DNA of 33,717 nt from Thermoactinospora rubra (GTDB taxonomy: Bacteria > Actinomycetota > Actinomycetes > Streptosporangiales > Streptosporangiaceae). Position 1 is the first letter of the stretch, and every line of letters begins with the position of its first letter. The notes beneath the pieces were generated by a model. That model had not been told where the DNA came from, did no database searches, and saw only the letters and a program-made list of their open reading frames with translations. Below are positions 14,586-20,938 of the stretch, piece by piece. Position numbers and translations under genes: made by a program. The DNA is taken from assembly GCF_002093975.1 (NCBI RefSeq), contig NZ_KZ084333.1, forward strand, positions 125,597-159,313, in the 5' to 3' direction.

Positions 14586-15154
14586 CAGACGGCTCCGCTG
14601 AAGCTTCCGTACAGGCCGCGGAAGAAGACGAGGGGGCCGCCGTCGGCGTGGGTGTCCAGCTGCCGCACGCGGGCCACGACGATGACGTGGTCGCCGGCCG
14701 GGTGCTCGGCCTCGATGGCGCAGTCGATCCAGGCCAGCGCGCCGTCGAGCACGGGGTTGCCGCCGGGGGAGACGGTCCAGGTCAGCCCGGCGAACTTGTC
14801 GCCGCCCCTGGCCGCGAGCTGGGCGCAGACCTGCTGCTGGCCGGCGGCCAGGACGTTGACCGTGACGACCTCGGCCCGCCGCACGCGCGGCCAGCTGGTG
14901 CTGGTGTAGGCGACGCAGAAGGCCACCAGCGGCGGGTCGAGGGAGACGGAGGTGAAGGAGTTGGCGGCCAGGCCGCACGGGCGGCCCGTGGCGGGGTCGA
15001 GCGCCGTGATGGCGACCACGCCGGTGGCGAACCGGCTCAGCACCGACCTGAAGCGCCGGCCATCCAGCCCATCGCCCAGCCCATCGCCCAGCCCGTCGTC
15101 CAGCCCGCCGAGGGCGCCGGGGACCCGGCCGTCGAGATGGCCGTTGGCTCGCAT
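14585..15154 (-). CDS. Flavin reductase-domain protein (HsaB-like)
   Basis: A 189-residue protein with a PF01613 flavin reductase domain: FRSVLSRFATGVVAITA, ANSFTSVSLDPPLVAFCV, DKFAGLTWT, GALAWIDC and GDHVIVVARV. Such proteins supply reduced flavin to a two-component monooxygenase; HsaB is the steroid-pathway example. The first 30 residues form a low-complexity GLGDGLGDGLDG stretch encoded by 12-bp tandem repeats. The ATG at 15154 has an excellent run of GGAGGAGGAGG, and the -10 TATGAT (15179..15174) abuts operator B. No oxygenase partner is present in the window, so its partner is elsewhere or it serves another flavoenzyme. It heads the fadE30-ipdF operon. Confidence 0.85.
   Translation of the reverse strand: MRANGHLDGRVPGALGGLDDGLGDGLGDGLDGRRFRSVLSRFATGVVAITALDPATGRPCGLAANSFTSVSLDPPLVAFCVAYTSTSWPRVRRAEVVTVNVLAAGQQQVCAQLAARGGDKFAGLTWTVSPGGNPVLDGALAWIDCAIEAEHPAGDHVIVVARVRQLDTHADGGPLVFFRGLYGSFSGAV
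15061..15105. repeat. 12-bp tandem repeat inside the flavin reductase gene
   Basis: There are about 3.7 copies of CATCGCCCAGCC: a partial copy at 15061-15069, two exact copies at 15070-15081 and 15082-15093, and a variant at 15094-15105. On the minus strand they encode the GL(G/D)D stretch in frame, so copy-number change would not break the gene. Confidence 0.9.
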
Positions 15155-15178
15155 CCTCCACCTCCTCCTCCGAATCAT

Positions 15179-15192
15179 ACCAAGCGCTTGCT
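15179..15192. promoter_or_regulatory. KstR2-type operator B (perfect match)
   Basis: ACCAAGCGCTTGCT fits AnCAAGnnCTTGnT at every position and contains the 10-bp palindrome CAAGCGCTTG. On the minus strand it directly precedes the -10 TATGAT of the flavin reductase-fadE30-ipdF operon, ideal for repression. Confidence 0.85.
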
Positions 15193-15207
15193 TGGACCGT
15201 AGGCGGG

Positions 15208-15236
15208 TTGCCGGAAACGTGTCAAGCGCCTAGCGT
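15208..15236 (+). promoter_or_regulatory. Promoter of the thiolase-fold gene (leaderless)
   Basis: TTGCCG (15208-15213), a 17-bp spacer and TAGCGT (15231-15236). The predicted start is 15243, exactly the GTG of the thiolase-fold gene, so the mRNA is probably leaderless. Operator C begins at +4. Confidence 0.6.
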
Positions 15237-15242
15237 GAGCTT

Positions 15243-16394
15243 GTGGCCAAGCGCTTGCTTGTTTCCCCGCTCCGCGACCGCGCGGCGATCGCCGGCGTGG
15301 GATACACCGAGTTCAGCAAGGACTCCGGGGTCAGCACGCTCACCCTGGCCTGCCGTGCCGTCCTGGCGGCGCTGGAGGACGCGGGCCTGACGGCCGGCGA
15401 CGTCGACGGCCTGGCGACCCACCGGGTGGGCGACTCGGTGGCGCCCGGCGTGGTGGGCCCCGCGCTCGGCATCCACGACCCGTCCTGGCACCTGGACCAG
15501 TTCGGCGGCGGCAGCGTCTCCCACGCGGTCGTCGCCCAGGCCGTGCTCGCCGTGGCGGCGGGGATGGCCGAGACGGTCGTCTGCTACCGCGCCATCAACG
15601 CCAGGTCGGAGTTCCGCATGGGCCAGGCGGCCTCGGCCGGTCCCGAGGCGCAGTACCAGGTCCCGTACGGCCTGGCCGCCCCGCTGCAGCACTTCGCCAT
15701 GGAGGCCCGGCTGCACATGCTGAAGTACGGCACCAAGGAGGAGCATTTCGGGCAGATCGCGGTCCGCCAGCGCGCCTTCGCGGTCAAGAACCCGCGGGCG
15801 CGGATGCGCACGCCGATCACGCTCGACGACTACCGCGCCAGCCCGTGGATCGCCGAGCCGTTCCGCCTGCTGGACTGCTGCCTGGAGACCGACGGCGCCT
15901 GCGCGCTCGTCGTCACGACCGCCGAGCGGACCGCGTCGCTCCGCCGTACCCCGGTCCTGATCTCCGCCGCCGCGTGGGGCGGCGGGGCGTCGTTCCTGTC
16001 CGGCGGGCACATGGACACCACCGAGACCGCCGCCGCGCGGCTCGCCCCCCGGCTGTACGGCATGGCCGGGCTCGGCCCGGCCGACGTCGATGTGGCCCAG
16101 CTGTACGACTGCTTCACCTACTCGGTCCTCGTCCAGCTGGAGGACTACGGCTTCTGCGCCAAGGGGGAGGGCGGGCCGTACGTCGCCTCGGGCGAGGGGC
16201 CGCCGGTCAACACGCACGGCGGGTTCCTGTCGGAGGGCTACGTGCACGGCATCAACCACATCGCCGAGGCGGTCTCGCAGCTGCGGGGGGAGGCCGGGGA
16301 CCGGCAGGTCGCCGGGGCCGAGGTCGCGCTGTCGACCGCCCAGCCCGGGTACGTGCTGCCCGCCACCTCGGCCCTGATCCTGCGGCGGGGCTGA
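15243..16394 (+). CDS. Thiolase-fold lipid-transfer protein (Ltp), probable retro-aldolase subunit
   Basis: A 383-residue SCP2-thiolase-like protein. The family frame is clear: AAIAGVGYTEFSKDSG, CYRAINARSEFRMGQ, NTHGGFLSEGYVHG. The thiolase catalytic groups are changed: the nucleophilic Cys region reads FGGGSVSHAVV without Cys, HDCF is YDCF (Y288) and the GHP His site is GYVHG (Y333). Paired tyrosines at these places are, as I recall, what Ltp2 aldolases use to cleave beta-hydroxyacyl-CoA side chains with a DUF35 partner. The next gene encodes a DUF35 protein, supporting an Ltp-DUF35 lyase rather than a thiolase. The GTG start lies at the predicted transcription start, and a KstR2-type site covers codons 2-6. 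Confidence 0.85.
   Translation: MAKRLLVSPLRDRAAIAGVGYTEFSKDSGVSTLTLACRAVLAALEDAGLTAGDVDGLATHRVGDSVAPGVVGPALGIHDPSWHLDQFGGGSVSHAVVAQAVLAVAAGMAETVVCYRAINARSEFRMGQAASAGPEAQYQVPYGLAAPLQHFAMEARLHMLKYGTKEEHFGQIAVRQRAFAVKNPRARMRTPITLDDYRASPWIAEPFRLLDCCLETDGACALVVTTAERTASLRRTPVLISAAAWGGGASFLSGGHMDTTETAAARLAPRLYGMAGLGPADVDVAQLYDCFTYSVLVQLEDYGFCAKGEGGPYVASGEGPPVNTHGGFLSEGYVHGINHIAEAVSQLRGEAGDRQVAGAEVALSTAQPGYVLPATSALILRRG
15246..15259. promoter_or_regulatory. KstR2-type operator C (inside the thiolase-fold gene start)
   Basis: GCCAAGCGCTTGCT differs from the motif only at the first base. It lies 67 bp from operator B with the same CAAGCGCTTG core and overlaps codons 2-6, i.e. +4 to +17 of the predicted leaderless transcript. 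Confidence 0.75.
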
Positions 16395-16426
16395 GCGCAC
16401 GGAGGGGACGACGGAGGGGAGGCCGC

Positions 16427-16792
16427 GTGGACCGGGACTCGCGCGAGTGGTGGGAGCGGGTGGCGGGCGGGGAGCTCGCCGTGCAGGAGTGCGCGGCCTG
16501 CGGCACGCCGCGCTTCCCTGCGCGGGCGTTCTGCCCGGCGTGCCGGACCGAGGGCTGGCGATGGCGCGCGGTCGAGCCGGTGGCCGAGGTGGAGAGCTGG
16601 ATCGTCAGCCACCGGGCGTTCGGCGGGGCGGGTCCGGGGACCGTCGTCCGCGTCCGGCTGGCGGCGGCGCGCGAGTGCGCGATGTACGGGCGCTGGCTGG
16701 CCGGTCGCGAGCCGCGCGCGGGTGAGCTCGTGCGCGCGATCTTCTCTCAGGGGGCGGATCGCACGCTGGTGGACTGGGCGCCGATGGAGTGA
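16427..16792 (+). CDS. DUF35 OB-fold/zinc-ribbon partner of the Ltp protein
   Basis: A 121-residue protein starting at the GTG behind GGAGGGGAGG. The zinc ribbon is ECAACGTPRFPARAFCPACRTEG (C-x2-C ... C-x2-C) and is followed by a beta-rich OB part (VAEVESWIVSHRAFGGAGPGTVVRVRL). DUF35 proteins bind acyl-CoA and stabilise thiolase-fold partners; in ChsH2-Ltp2 the DUF35 domain is needed for aldolase activity. It lies 32 bp after the Ltp gene and is followed by a hairpin terminator, so the two form a bicistronic unit under operator C. No hydratase domain is fused to it, unlike ChsH2, so any hydratase must come from elsewhere. Confidence 0.9.
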   Translation: MDRDSREWWERVAGGELAVQECAACGTPRFPARAFCPACRTEGWRWRAVEPVAEVESWIVSHRAFGGAGPGTVVRVRLAAARECAMYGRWLAGREPRAGELVRAIFSQGADRTLVDWAPME

Positions 16793-16814
16793 GGGAAGAG
16801 CCAGGGAACGGAAA

Positions 16815-16853
16815 GCGCGTCCTGGCGGGCGTGGGGGACCCGCCAGGACGCGC
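16815..16853. terminator. 15-bp perfect hairpin, bidirectional terminator candidate
   Basis: GCGCGTCCTGGCGGG (16815-16829), a 9-nt loop, and the exact complement at 16839-16853. It sits between the convergent DUF35 gene and a hypothetical gene. No T-tract follows, as is common for actinobacterial hairpin terminators. Confidence 0.75.
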
Positions 16854-16901
16854 CTCCTTCCCCGTGCGCGTCGAGCGAGGACTCCGGCGAGGGAAGGAGT
16901 C

Positions 16902-17231
16902 CTAGCCCGGGTGCTCGCGCACGGAGGCTGTGGGGGAGTGATCCTCCTGGTGCTCTTGCCGGCGCGGGAAGTGCCCGGCGATGCGCTCGGCCGCGCCGAC
17001 CGGATCGTCGCCTGGGTGGGTGAAGGTGGCGCCCTCGTGGGTCCAGACGAACGATCCGTCCTTGCACCACACGGTCACCTCGGTGAGAACCGACAACACG
17101 GACATGCCCTTGCCGTTGCTTTGGTAGGTGTGGGTGAACCCCTGGCGATGCAGCGCGTAACGCAGTAAACGTGTTGCCTCGCGGGGATCGTGCCAAGGCA
17201 GGCGTGGCGTGCCCGCGGTGACCGGTAGCAC
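16902..17231 (-). CDS. Hypothetical protein divergent from the GntR gene
   Basis: A 109-residue protein I do not recognise. It is soluble, with a conserved-looking core: ATRLLRYALHRQGFTHTYQSNGKG, then alternating hydrophobic strands SVLSVLTEVTVWCKDGSFVWTH and a helix VGAAERIAGHF. The last 18 residues are charged and probably disordered. The GTG at 17231 is preceded by GAGGG. It is transcribed away from a GntR regulator across a 132 bp gap holding two similar operator-like elements, so it is a likely target of that regulator. Function unknown. Confidence 0.7.
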   Translation of the reverse strand: MLPVTAGTPRLPWHDPREATRLLRYALHRQGFTHTYQSNGKGMSVLSVLTEVTVWCKDGSFVWTHEGATFTHPGDDPVGAAERIAGHFPRRQEHQEDHSPTASVREHPG

Positions 17232-17266
17232 CAGACCCTCACCCCCTTACCGGCCATTGGATGGAT

Positions 17267-17278
17267 TTGTACCAACGA
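17267..17278 (+). promoter_or_regulatory. Putative GntR operator, copy 1
   Basis: TTGTACCAACGA matches, at 10 of 12 bases, the reverse complement of the element at 17347-17358. It lies 36 bp upstream of the hypothetical gene start. Confidence 0.45.
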
Positions 17279-17346
17279 ATGGATGATGCGGCTGTCAATG
17301 CCACCGGGTCAAGGGGTTGTGGCTTGCTAGAACCAGATCGTCTAAA

Positions 17347-17358
17347 TTGTTGGAACAA
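17347..17358 (-). promoter_or_regulatory. Putative GntR operator, copy 2 (TTGTT-GG-AACAA dyad)
   Basis: A perfect 5+2+5 inverted repeat directly before the GntR gene. It overlaps a possible -10 hexamer TAAATT (17343-17348), as expected for autoregulation. Confidence 0.5.
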
Positions 17359-17369
17359 AAGGGGTGGTA

Positions 17370-18116
17370 GTGCCTAGGTCGGTGTTGTATCAGCAGGTGG
17401 CCACGGAGCTTCGACAGGCCATCTACTCCGGCCGCCTCCAGCCCGGCGACCCGTTACCGACCGAGGCGGAACTCCAGGACAGGTACGGCGTCAGCCGCAA
17501 CACCATCAGGCTGGCACTCGCCGAGCTCGTCAACGAGGGGCTCATCACCCGCTCCCCCAAGCGCGGCAGCCACGTCCGCGAGCGCCGGGCCCTGCTGATG
17601 CACCCGCAGCGCGAGCTGCGCCAGCCCGCCGGACAGCGGCAGGAGGCCTTCGCCACCGCCGTCCACGCCGAGGGCCGGACCTTCAGCCAGGAGATCACGG
17701 TCAGGATCGTCCGCCCCGAGGACGAGATCGCCAGCCGGCTGGAGCTCGGCGAGGACGACGTCGCCGTGGTGCGCGAACGGCTGCGCTTCGTCGACGGCCA
17801 GCCGTACAACACCAACGACTCCTACTTCCCCCGCTCGCTGGTGGCCGGCTCGGAGATCGAGGGGCCCGGCGACATCAAGCGCGGGGCCAACCGGGTGCTG
17901 GAAGAGCTCGGGCACAAGCAGGTCCGCGTGGTGGACGACATCTGGAGCCGGATGCCCACCCAGCAGGAAGCCGAGCGGCTCAGGCTCGATCCCGGCACGC
18001 CCGTGCTCGTTCACGTGCGCGTCGGGTACGACAGCGCGGACACGCCGGTCCGTGTCGCGGTGTCGGTGCTTCCCGCCGACAAGCACTTGATCAGATACGA
18101 GCTCGACGGTCGTTGA
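17370..18116 (+). CDS. GntR-family transcriptional regulator, HutC/UTRA type
   Basis: A 248-residue regulator. The N-terminal winged helix (about residues 3-70) reads LYQQVATELRQAIYSGRLQPGDPLPTEAELQDRYGVSRNTIRLALAEL and then GLITRSPKRGSHV. A UTRA effector domain follows (about 85-240), with VVRERLRFVDGQPYN, DIWSRMPTQQEAERLRLDPGTPVL and LPADKHLIRYEL. Such proteins repress by binding dyads and release DNA on binding small phosphorylated or amine-type ligands; the ligand is unknown here. The GTG at 17370 is preferred over 17364 because GGGG lies 5 nt before it. It probably controls itself and the divergent hypothetical gene. It is not the TetR-type KstR2. Confidence 0.92.
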   Translation: MPRSVLYQQVATELRQAIYSGRLQPGDPLPTEAELQDRYGVSRNTIRLALAELVNEGLITRSPKRGSHVRERRALLMHPQRELRQPAGQRQEAFATAVHAEGRTFSQEITVRIVRPEDEIASRLELGEDDVAVVRERLRFVDGQPYNTNDSYFPRSLVAGSEIEGPGDIKRGANRVLEELGHKQVRVVDDIWSRMPTQQEAERLRLDPGTPVLVHVRVGYDSADTPVRVAVSVLPADKHLIRYELDGR

Positions 18117-18323
18117 CCGGCGTCGCGGCGGCCGGGCTCGCTTGGGGGTGATCGCTCCGGCCGGTGCCCTGCGAGCCTTTTAGGACTTGCCTCGTGGGGT
18201 GGGGGGTAGTGCCATACTCCCGAAAATTCGATTTATCCATATATATCCGGATAACAGCTTTATGCCATCACGTGAACACGTTCGGTGTTCACGCGCACAC
18301 CCACCGCAACGAAGGGATGGCTT
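18117..18323. other. Intergenic region upstream of the GNAT gene
   Basis: This 207 bp stretch is unusually AT-rich at 18220-18262. TTATCC (18233-18238) and GGATAA (18249-18254) form a 6-bp dyad around an ATATATAT run. CGTGAACAC (18271-18279), 5 nt, GTGTTCACG (18285-18293) is a second, stronger dyad. Both probably belong to the promoter of the GNAT gene. Confidence 0.5.
18271..18293. promoter_or_regulatory. 9-bp dyad, operator candidate for the GNAT gene
   Basis: CGTGAACAC-GTTCG-GTGTTCACG is a perfect 9+5+9 inverted repeat ending 30 bp before the start codon. The shape fits a TetR- or LacI-type operator. It could also form a hairpin in the leader RNA. Confidence 0.5.
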
Positions 18324-18917
18324 ATGCACTCGAACACCCTCCTTCACCCGCTCACCCTGCGCCGGGCCGTACGCGCCGACCTGCCGGGAGTCCTCGCCCT
18401 CCTCGCCGACACCGCCGAGTGGCTGCACTCGCGGGGAGTGAGGCAGTGGCCGCGCGGCGGCTTCGGCGCCGACCGCATCGAACCGCTCATCCGGGAGCGC
18501 GTCCTGTACGTGCTGGAGGCCGGCGAGCTGGAGTGGGCGGGGCCGGTGGCCACCATCGCCCTGGACGCTCACGCCGATCCGGAGTTCTGGACCCCGGCGG
18601 ACCGGCCGTGGTCGGCGCTGTACGTCCACAAGCTCGCGGTCAGCCGCGCGTACGCGGGGACCGGGCTCGGCGACGCCCTGCTGGACTGGGCCGGCGCGAG
18701 CGTGGGGGACGCCGGGCGGGACTGGCTCAGGCTCGACTGCGCCAAGGACAACCCCCGGCTGCAGGACTACTACCGGCGGCGCGGCTTCACCCACGTGCGC
18801 ACCGTCGACCTGCCCCACCGCGCCTCCGGCGCGCTGTTCCAGCGGCCGGCGGGCTACCGGACCGGCCGCGACGGCCTGTTCCGCGACCTGACCGCCGAGG
18901 AGCTCGTGGGCGCCTGA
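18324..18917 (+). CDS. GNAT-family N-acetyltransferase
   Basis: A 197-residue GNAT protein from the ATG at 18324, with GAAGGGA 6 nt upstream. The fold is visible from LRRAVRADLPGVLALLADTAEW, through strand 4 LYVHKLAVSRAYAGTGLGDALLDWA containing the acetyl-CoA pyrophosphate loop (R-x-x-A-G-T-G-L-G), to LRLDCAKDNPRLQDYYRRRGFTHVRTVDL. It would transfer an acetyl group to an amine; the acceptor is not identifiable. It is a single gene between the GntR gene and cutC, bounded downstream by a hairpin terminator. Two dyads upstream suggest its own regulation. Confidence 0.9.
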   Translation: MHSNTLLHPLTLRRAVRADLPGVLALLADTAEWLHSRGVRQWPRGGFGADRIEPLIRERVLYVLEAGELEWAGPVATIALDAHADPEFWTPADRPWSALYVHKLAVSRAYAGTGLGDALLDWAGASVGDAGRDWLRLDCAKDNPRLQDYYRRRGFTHVRTVDLPHRASGALFQRPAGYRTGRDGLFRDLTAEELVGA

Positions 18918-18941
18918 CCCCGGGTGTCAAGAAGCGTCAAA

Positions 18942-18968
18942 TGCCCCCTTCCCCACCGGAAGGGGGCA
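18942..18968. terminator. 11-bp hairpin terminator after the GNAT gene
   Basis: TGCCCCCTTCC (18942-18952), loop CCACC, GGAAGGGGGCA (18958-18968). It begins 25 bp after the GNAT stop and ends 22 bp before cutC. cutC would then need its own start, possibly the GATACT hexamer at 18974-18979 giving a nearly leaderless mRNA. Confidence 0.7.
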
Positions 18969-18990
18969 GACGTGACGATACTTTTGCCCC

Positions 18991-19668
18991 ATGGGTTCCT
19001 TGCTTGAGGTCATCGCGCTGGACGTGCGCGACGCCGTGGCCGCGGAACGGGGAGGCGCCGACCGGCTGGAGGTCGTGGCGGACATGTCGGCCGACGGGCT
19101 CACGCCCTCGCCCGAGACGGTCGCCGCCATCGCCGCCGAGTGCGCGCTGCCGCAGATGGTCATGGTCCGCGCCGGCGCCGGCTTCACCGCCGACGCCGAG
19201 GCGCTGGAGTCGCTGCGGCGCGATGTGAAGGAACTGGCCGAGGCGGGCGCGGCCGGGTTCGTCTTCGGCTTCCTCGACGAGCAGGGCGCCGTGGACCTGG
19301 CCGCCACCGAGGCGCTCATCCACGCCGCCTCGCCGCTGCCCTGGACCTTCCACCGGGCGGTCGACCACGCGGCCGACGTCCAGGCCGCGTGGCGCGCCGT
19401 CCGGCTGCTGCCCAACCTGGCCACGGTGCTGACCTCCGGTTCGCCGGAGGGCGTCGCCCACGGCCTGCCGGTGCTCAGGGCGCGGGCCGAAGCCGGGGAC
19501 GCCTCGCTCATCCTCGCCGGCGGGGGCCTGCGCCCCGCCCACGTCCCCGTGCTGCTCGCGCTCGGGATCCGCGCCTTCCACGTCGGCAGCGCCGTCCGGC
19601 CCTCCTGGCAGGAGCCGGTCGACCCCGGCCTCGTCGCCGAATGGCGCTCGATCGTCGACCGCCTGTGA
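18991..19668 (+). CDS. cutC: CutC-family protein
   Basis: A 225-residue TIM-barrel protein of the CutC family. It shows LEVIALDVRDAVAAERGGADRLEVVADMSADGLTPS, WTFHRAVDH (equivalent to TFHRAFD), VLTSGSPEG and ILAGGGLRPAHV followed by FHVGSAVR. These are the conserved loops at the barrel mouth, complete and in order. CutC was named for copper homeostasis, but the copper role is doubtful in bacteria and the real reaction is unsettled. The start is ATG with no Shine-Dalgarno. No copper genes are adjacent, and the gene appears monocistronic between two hairpins. Confidence 0.92.
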   Translation: MGSLLEVIALDVRDAVAAERGGADRLEVVADMSADGLTPSPETVAAIAAECALPQMVMVRAGAGFTADAEALESLRRDVKELAEAGAAGFVFGFLDEQGAVDLAATEALIHAASPLPWTFHRAVDHAADVQAAWRAVRLLPNLATVLTSGSPEGVAHGLPVLRARAEAGDASLILAGGGLRPAHVPVLLALGIRAFHVGSAVRPSWQEPVDPGLVAEWRSIVDRL

Positions 19669-19697
19669 GCGGGCCGCCCCCGGCCTGACGCGGGCGA

Positions 19698-19716
19698 GGC
19701 GGCCGCCCCGGCCGCC
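19698..19716. terminator. GC hairpin between cutC and the DUF6986 gene
   Basis: GGCGGCCG, loop CCC, CGGCCGCC in a 56 bp convergent gap. A bidirectional terminator is likely from placement; no T-run is present. Confidence 0.5.
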
Positions 19717-19724
19717 CTTGACCG

Positions 19725-20819
19725 TCAGCGTCCCAGCGCCGAGTCCGCCCTGCGCAACGCCGCCGCCAGCGTCCTGACGGTCGCGGGCTCGTCCATCACC
19801 CCGCCCACCTGCCGCTGCTCCTCCCAGGCCCGCACCCTCGCCGCGTACTCGTCATAGGTGGCCAGGTGGAAGGCGTAGACGGTGGCGAACCGGCTCACCA
19901 GGTGCGAGGGATGCATGTCCCAGCCCTGGTAGAAGCCGTGGGCGAGGGAGTGCCTCACCAGGGAGGCGTGCCGCGCCCACAGCGCGTGCACGTCCTCGGC
20001 GCGGCCGGAGGCGGGAGCGGCCGCCAGCGACCCGTCGGACAGCTCCACCGGGGTGTGCGCGAAGGCCGTCTGCATGACGTGCCGTGCGTGGTCGCACGCC
20101 GGGTGGTCCAGCCGCTGCTCGTGCGGCGGCAGCCCCAGCGCCGCCGTGTAGTCGAACACTCCGAAGTGCGCCGCCGACAGCCGCTCGCACAGGTCGCCGC
20201 GCAGGAACGTCAGCGTCCGCGGATCCTCCACCTGCAACTCGAACCGCAGGTCCGGGCCCAGCCGGCCGAGCAGCTCGGCGAACCGGTGGACGTAGGACTC
20301 CTCCAGCACCTTGGGGAAGGTCACGGTGAAGCCGGGCGGCGGCGTGCCGAGCTCGGTCAGGAACCCGTCCAGCGTGCGCACCGACCGCGCGGCGTCGTCG
20401 GCGAACGACTTCACCCGCAGCCCCCACCGGCGCGGGAGCGTCCCCGCCTCGTGCATGCGCCCGACCGCCTCGGCCGCCGCGACCACGTGGCGGTCCTCCT
20501 CCTCGCCGGGCCGCCTGCCGTACCCGTCCTCGAAGTCGATGCGCAGGTCCTCCACCGGCTCGGCGGCCAGCTTGGCCACGACGCGGGGGTGGACGGCCTG
20601 CGCCGGTTCCACGGGCACCCCGAAGACCGCCGCCAGCTCCTCGGGGCCGGGCAGGTGCGCCTTGACCAGTGCCAGGGCCTCCTGGCCCCAGTGCGAGACG
20701 GTGCCGGCGGTGAAGCGGTCGGCGGGCACGTACACCGTGTGCACCGGCTGCCGGCCGCGCGGGGCGGGCTGCGGCGCCGGCGGCGGCAGCGTGCCGACGT
20801 CGGAGAGCGTGAGGCGCAT
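19725..20819 (-). CDS. DUF6986 / HpcH-HpaI citrate-lyase-like aldolase
   Basis: A 364-residue protein of the DUF6986 group, a branch of the PEP/pyruvate-dependent HpcH/HpaI aldolase superfamily. Visible are VYVPADRF, the acidic metal-site strand LRIDFEDGYG with R/E-rich neighbours, WGLRVKSF, FTVTFPKVLEE, LRFELQVEDPRTL (second acidic ligand), FGVFDYTAAL and the C-terminal HGFYQGWDMHPSHLVSRFATVYAF. Members are assumed to form or cleave C-C bonds with a metal-bound enolate, but no substrate is established for this group. The ATG at 20819 is the only reasonable start. It is divergent from a CPBP protease across a gap with four 12-bp repeats. Confidence 0.85.
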   Translation of the reverse strand: MRLTLSDVGTLPPPAPQPAPRGRQPVHTVYVPADRFTAGTVSHWGQEALALVKAHLPGPEELAAVFGVPVEPAQAVHPRVVAKLAAEPVEDLRIDFEDGYGRRPGEEEDRHVVAAAEAVGRMHEAGTLPRRWGLRVKSFADDAARSVRTLDGFLTELGTPPPGFTVTFPKVLEESYVHRFAELLGRLGPDLRFELQVEDPRTLTFLRGDLCERLSAAHFGVFDYTAALGLPPHEQRLDHPACDHARHVMQTAFAHTPVELSDGSLAAAPASGRAEDVHALWARHASLVRHSLAHGFYQGWDMHPSHLVSRFATVYAFHLATYDEYAARVRAWEEQRQVGGVMDEPATVRTLAAALRRADSALGR

Positions 20820-20830
20820 CCCGCGATCGT

Positions 20831-20878
20831 CTCACGGCGCCCCTCACGGCGCCCATCACGGCGCCCCTCACGGGGCTC
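20831..20878. repeat. Four 12-bp tandem repeats in a divergent promoter gap
   Basis: The units are CTCACGGCGCCC (20831, 20843), ATCACGGCGCCC (20855) and the degenerate CTCACGGGGCTC (20867). They begin 11 bp upstream of the DUF6986 gene start. They could be a binding array or simple slippage. Confidence 0.9.
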
Positions 20879-20938
20879 GTCACAGGCCGTCCGCGCCCCG
20901 CATGCCCGCCGTACGGCGCAGCGGCTACGCTGCCCGGC

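Noticed and set aside
13479..15161. A 560-aa acyl-CoA dehydrogenase with a long N-terminal extension
   Set aside because: The extension is read out of frame over the flavin reductase gene. The ATG at 14585 gives a normal-length protein with a TGATG junction.
15221..15234. GTCAAGCGCCTAGC as a third operator between B and C
   Set aside because: Only the left half-site matches, and it overlaps the promoter spacer and -10. It is not distinguishable from chance.
17370..18116. The GntR protein as regulator of the steroid genes
   Set aside because: KstR2 is a TetR protein. The elements next to this GntR gene (TTGTnCCAACnA) are absent from the steroid promoters inspected.
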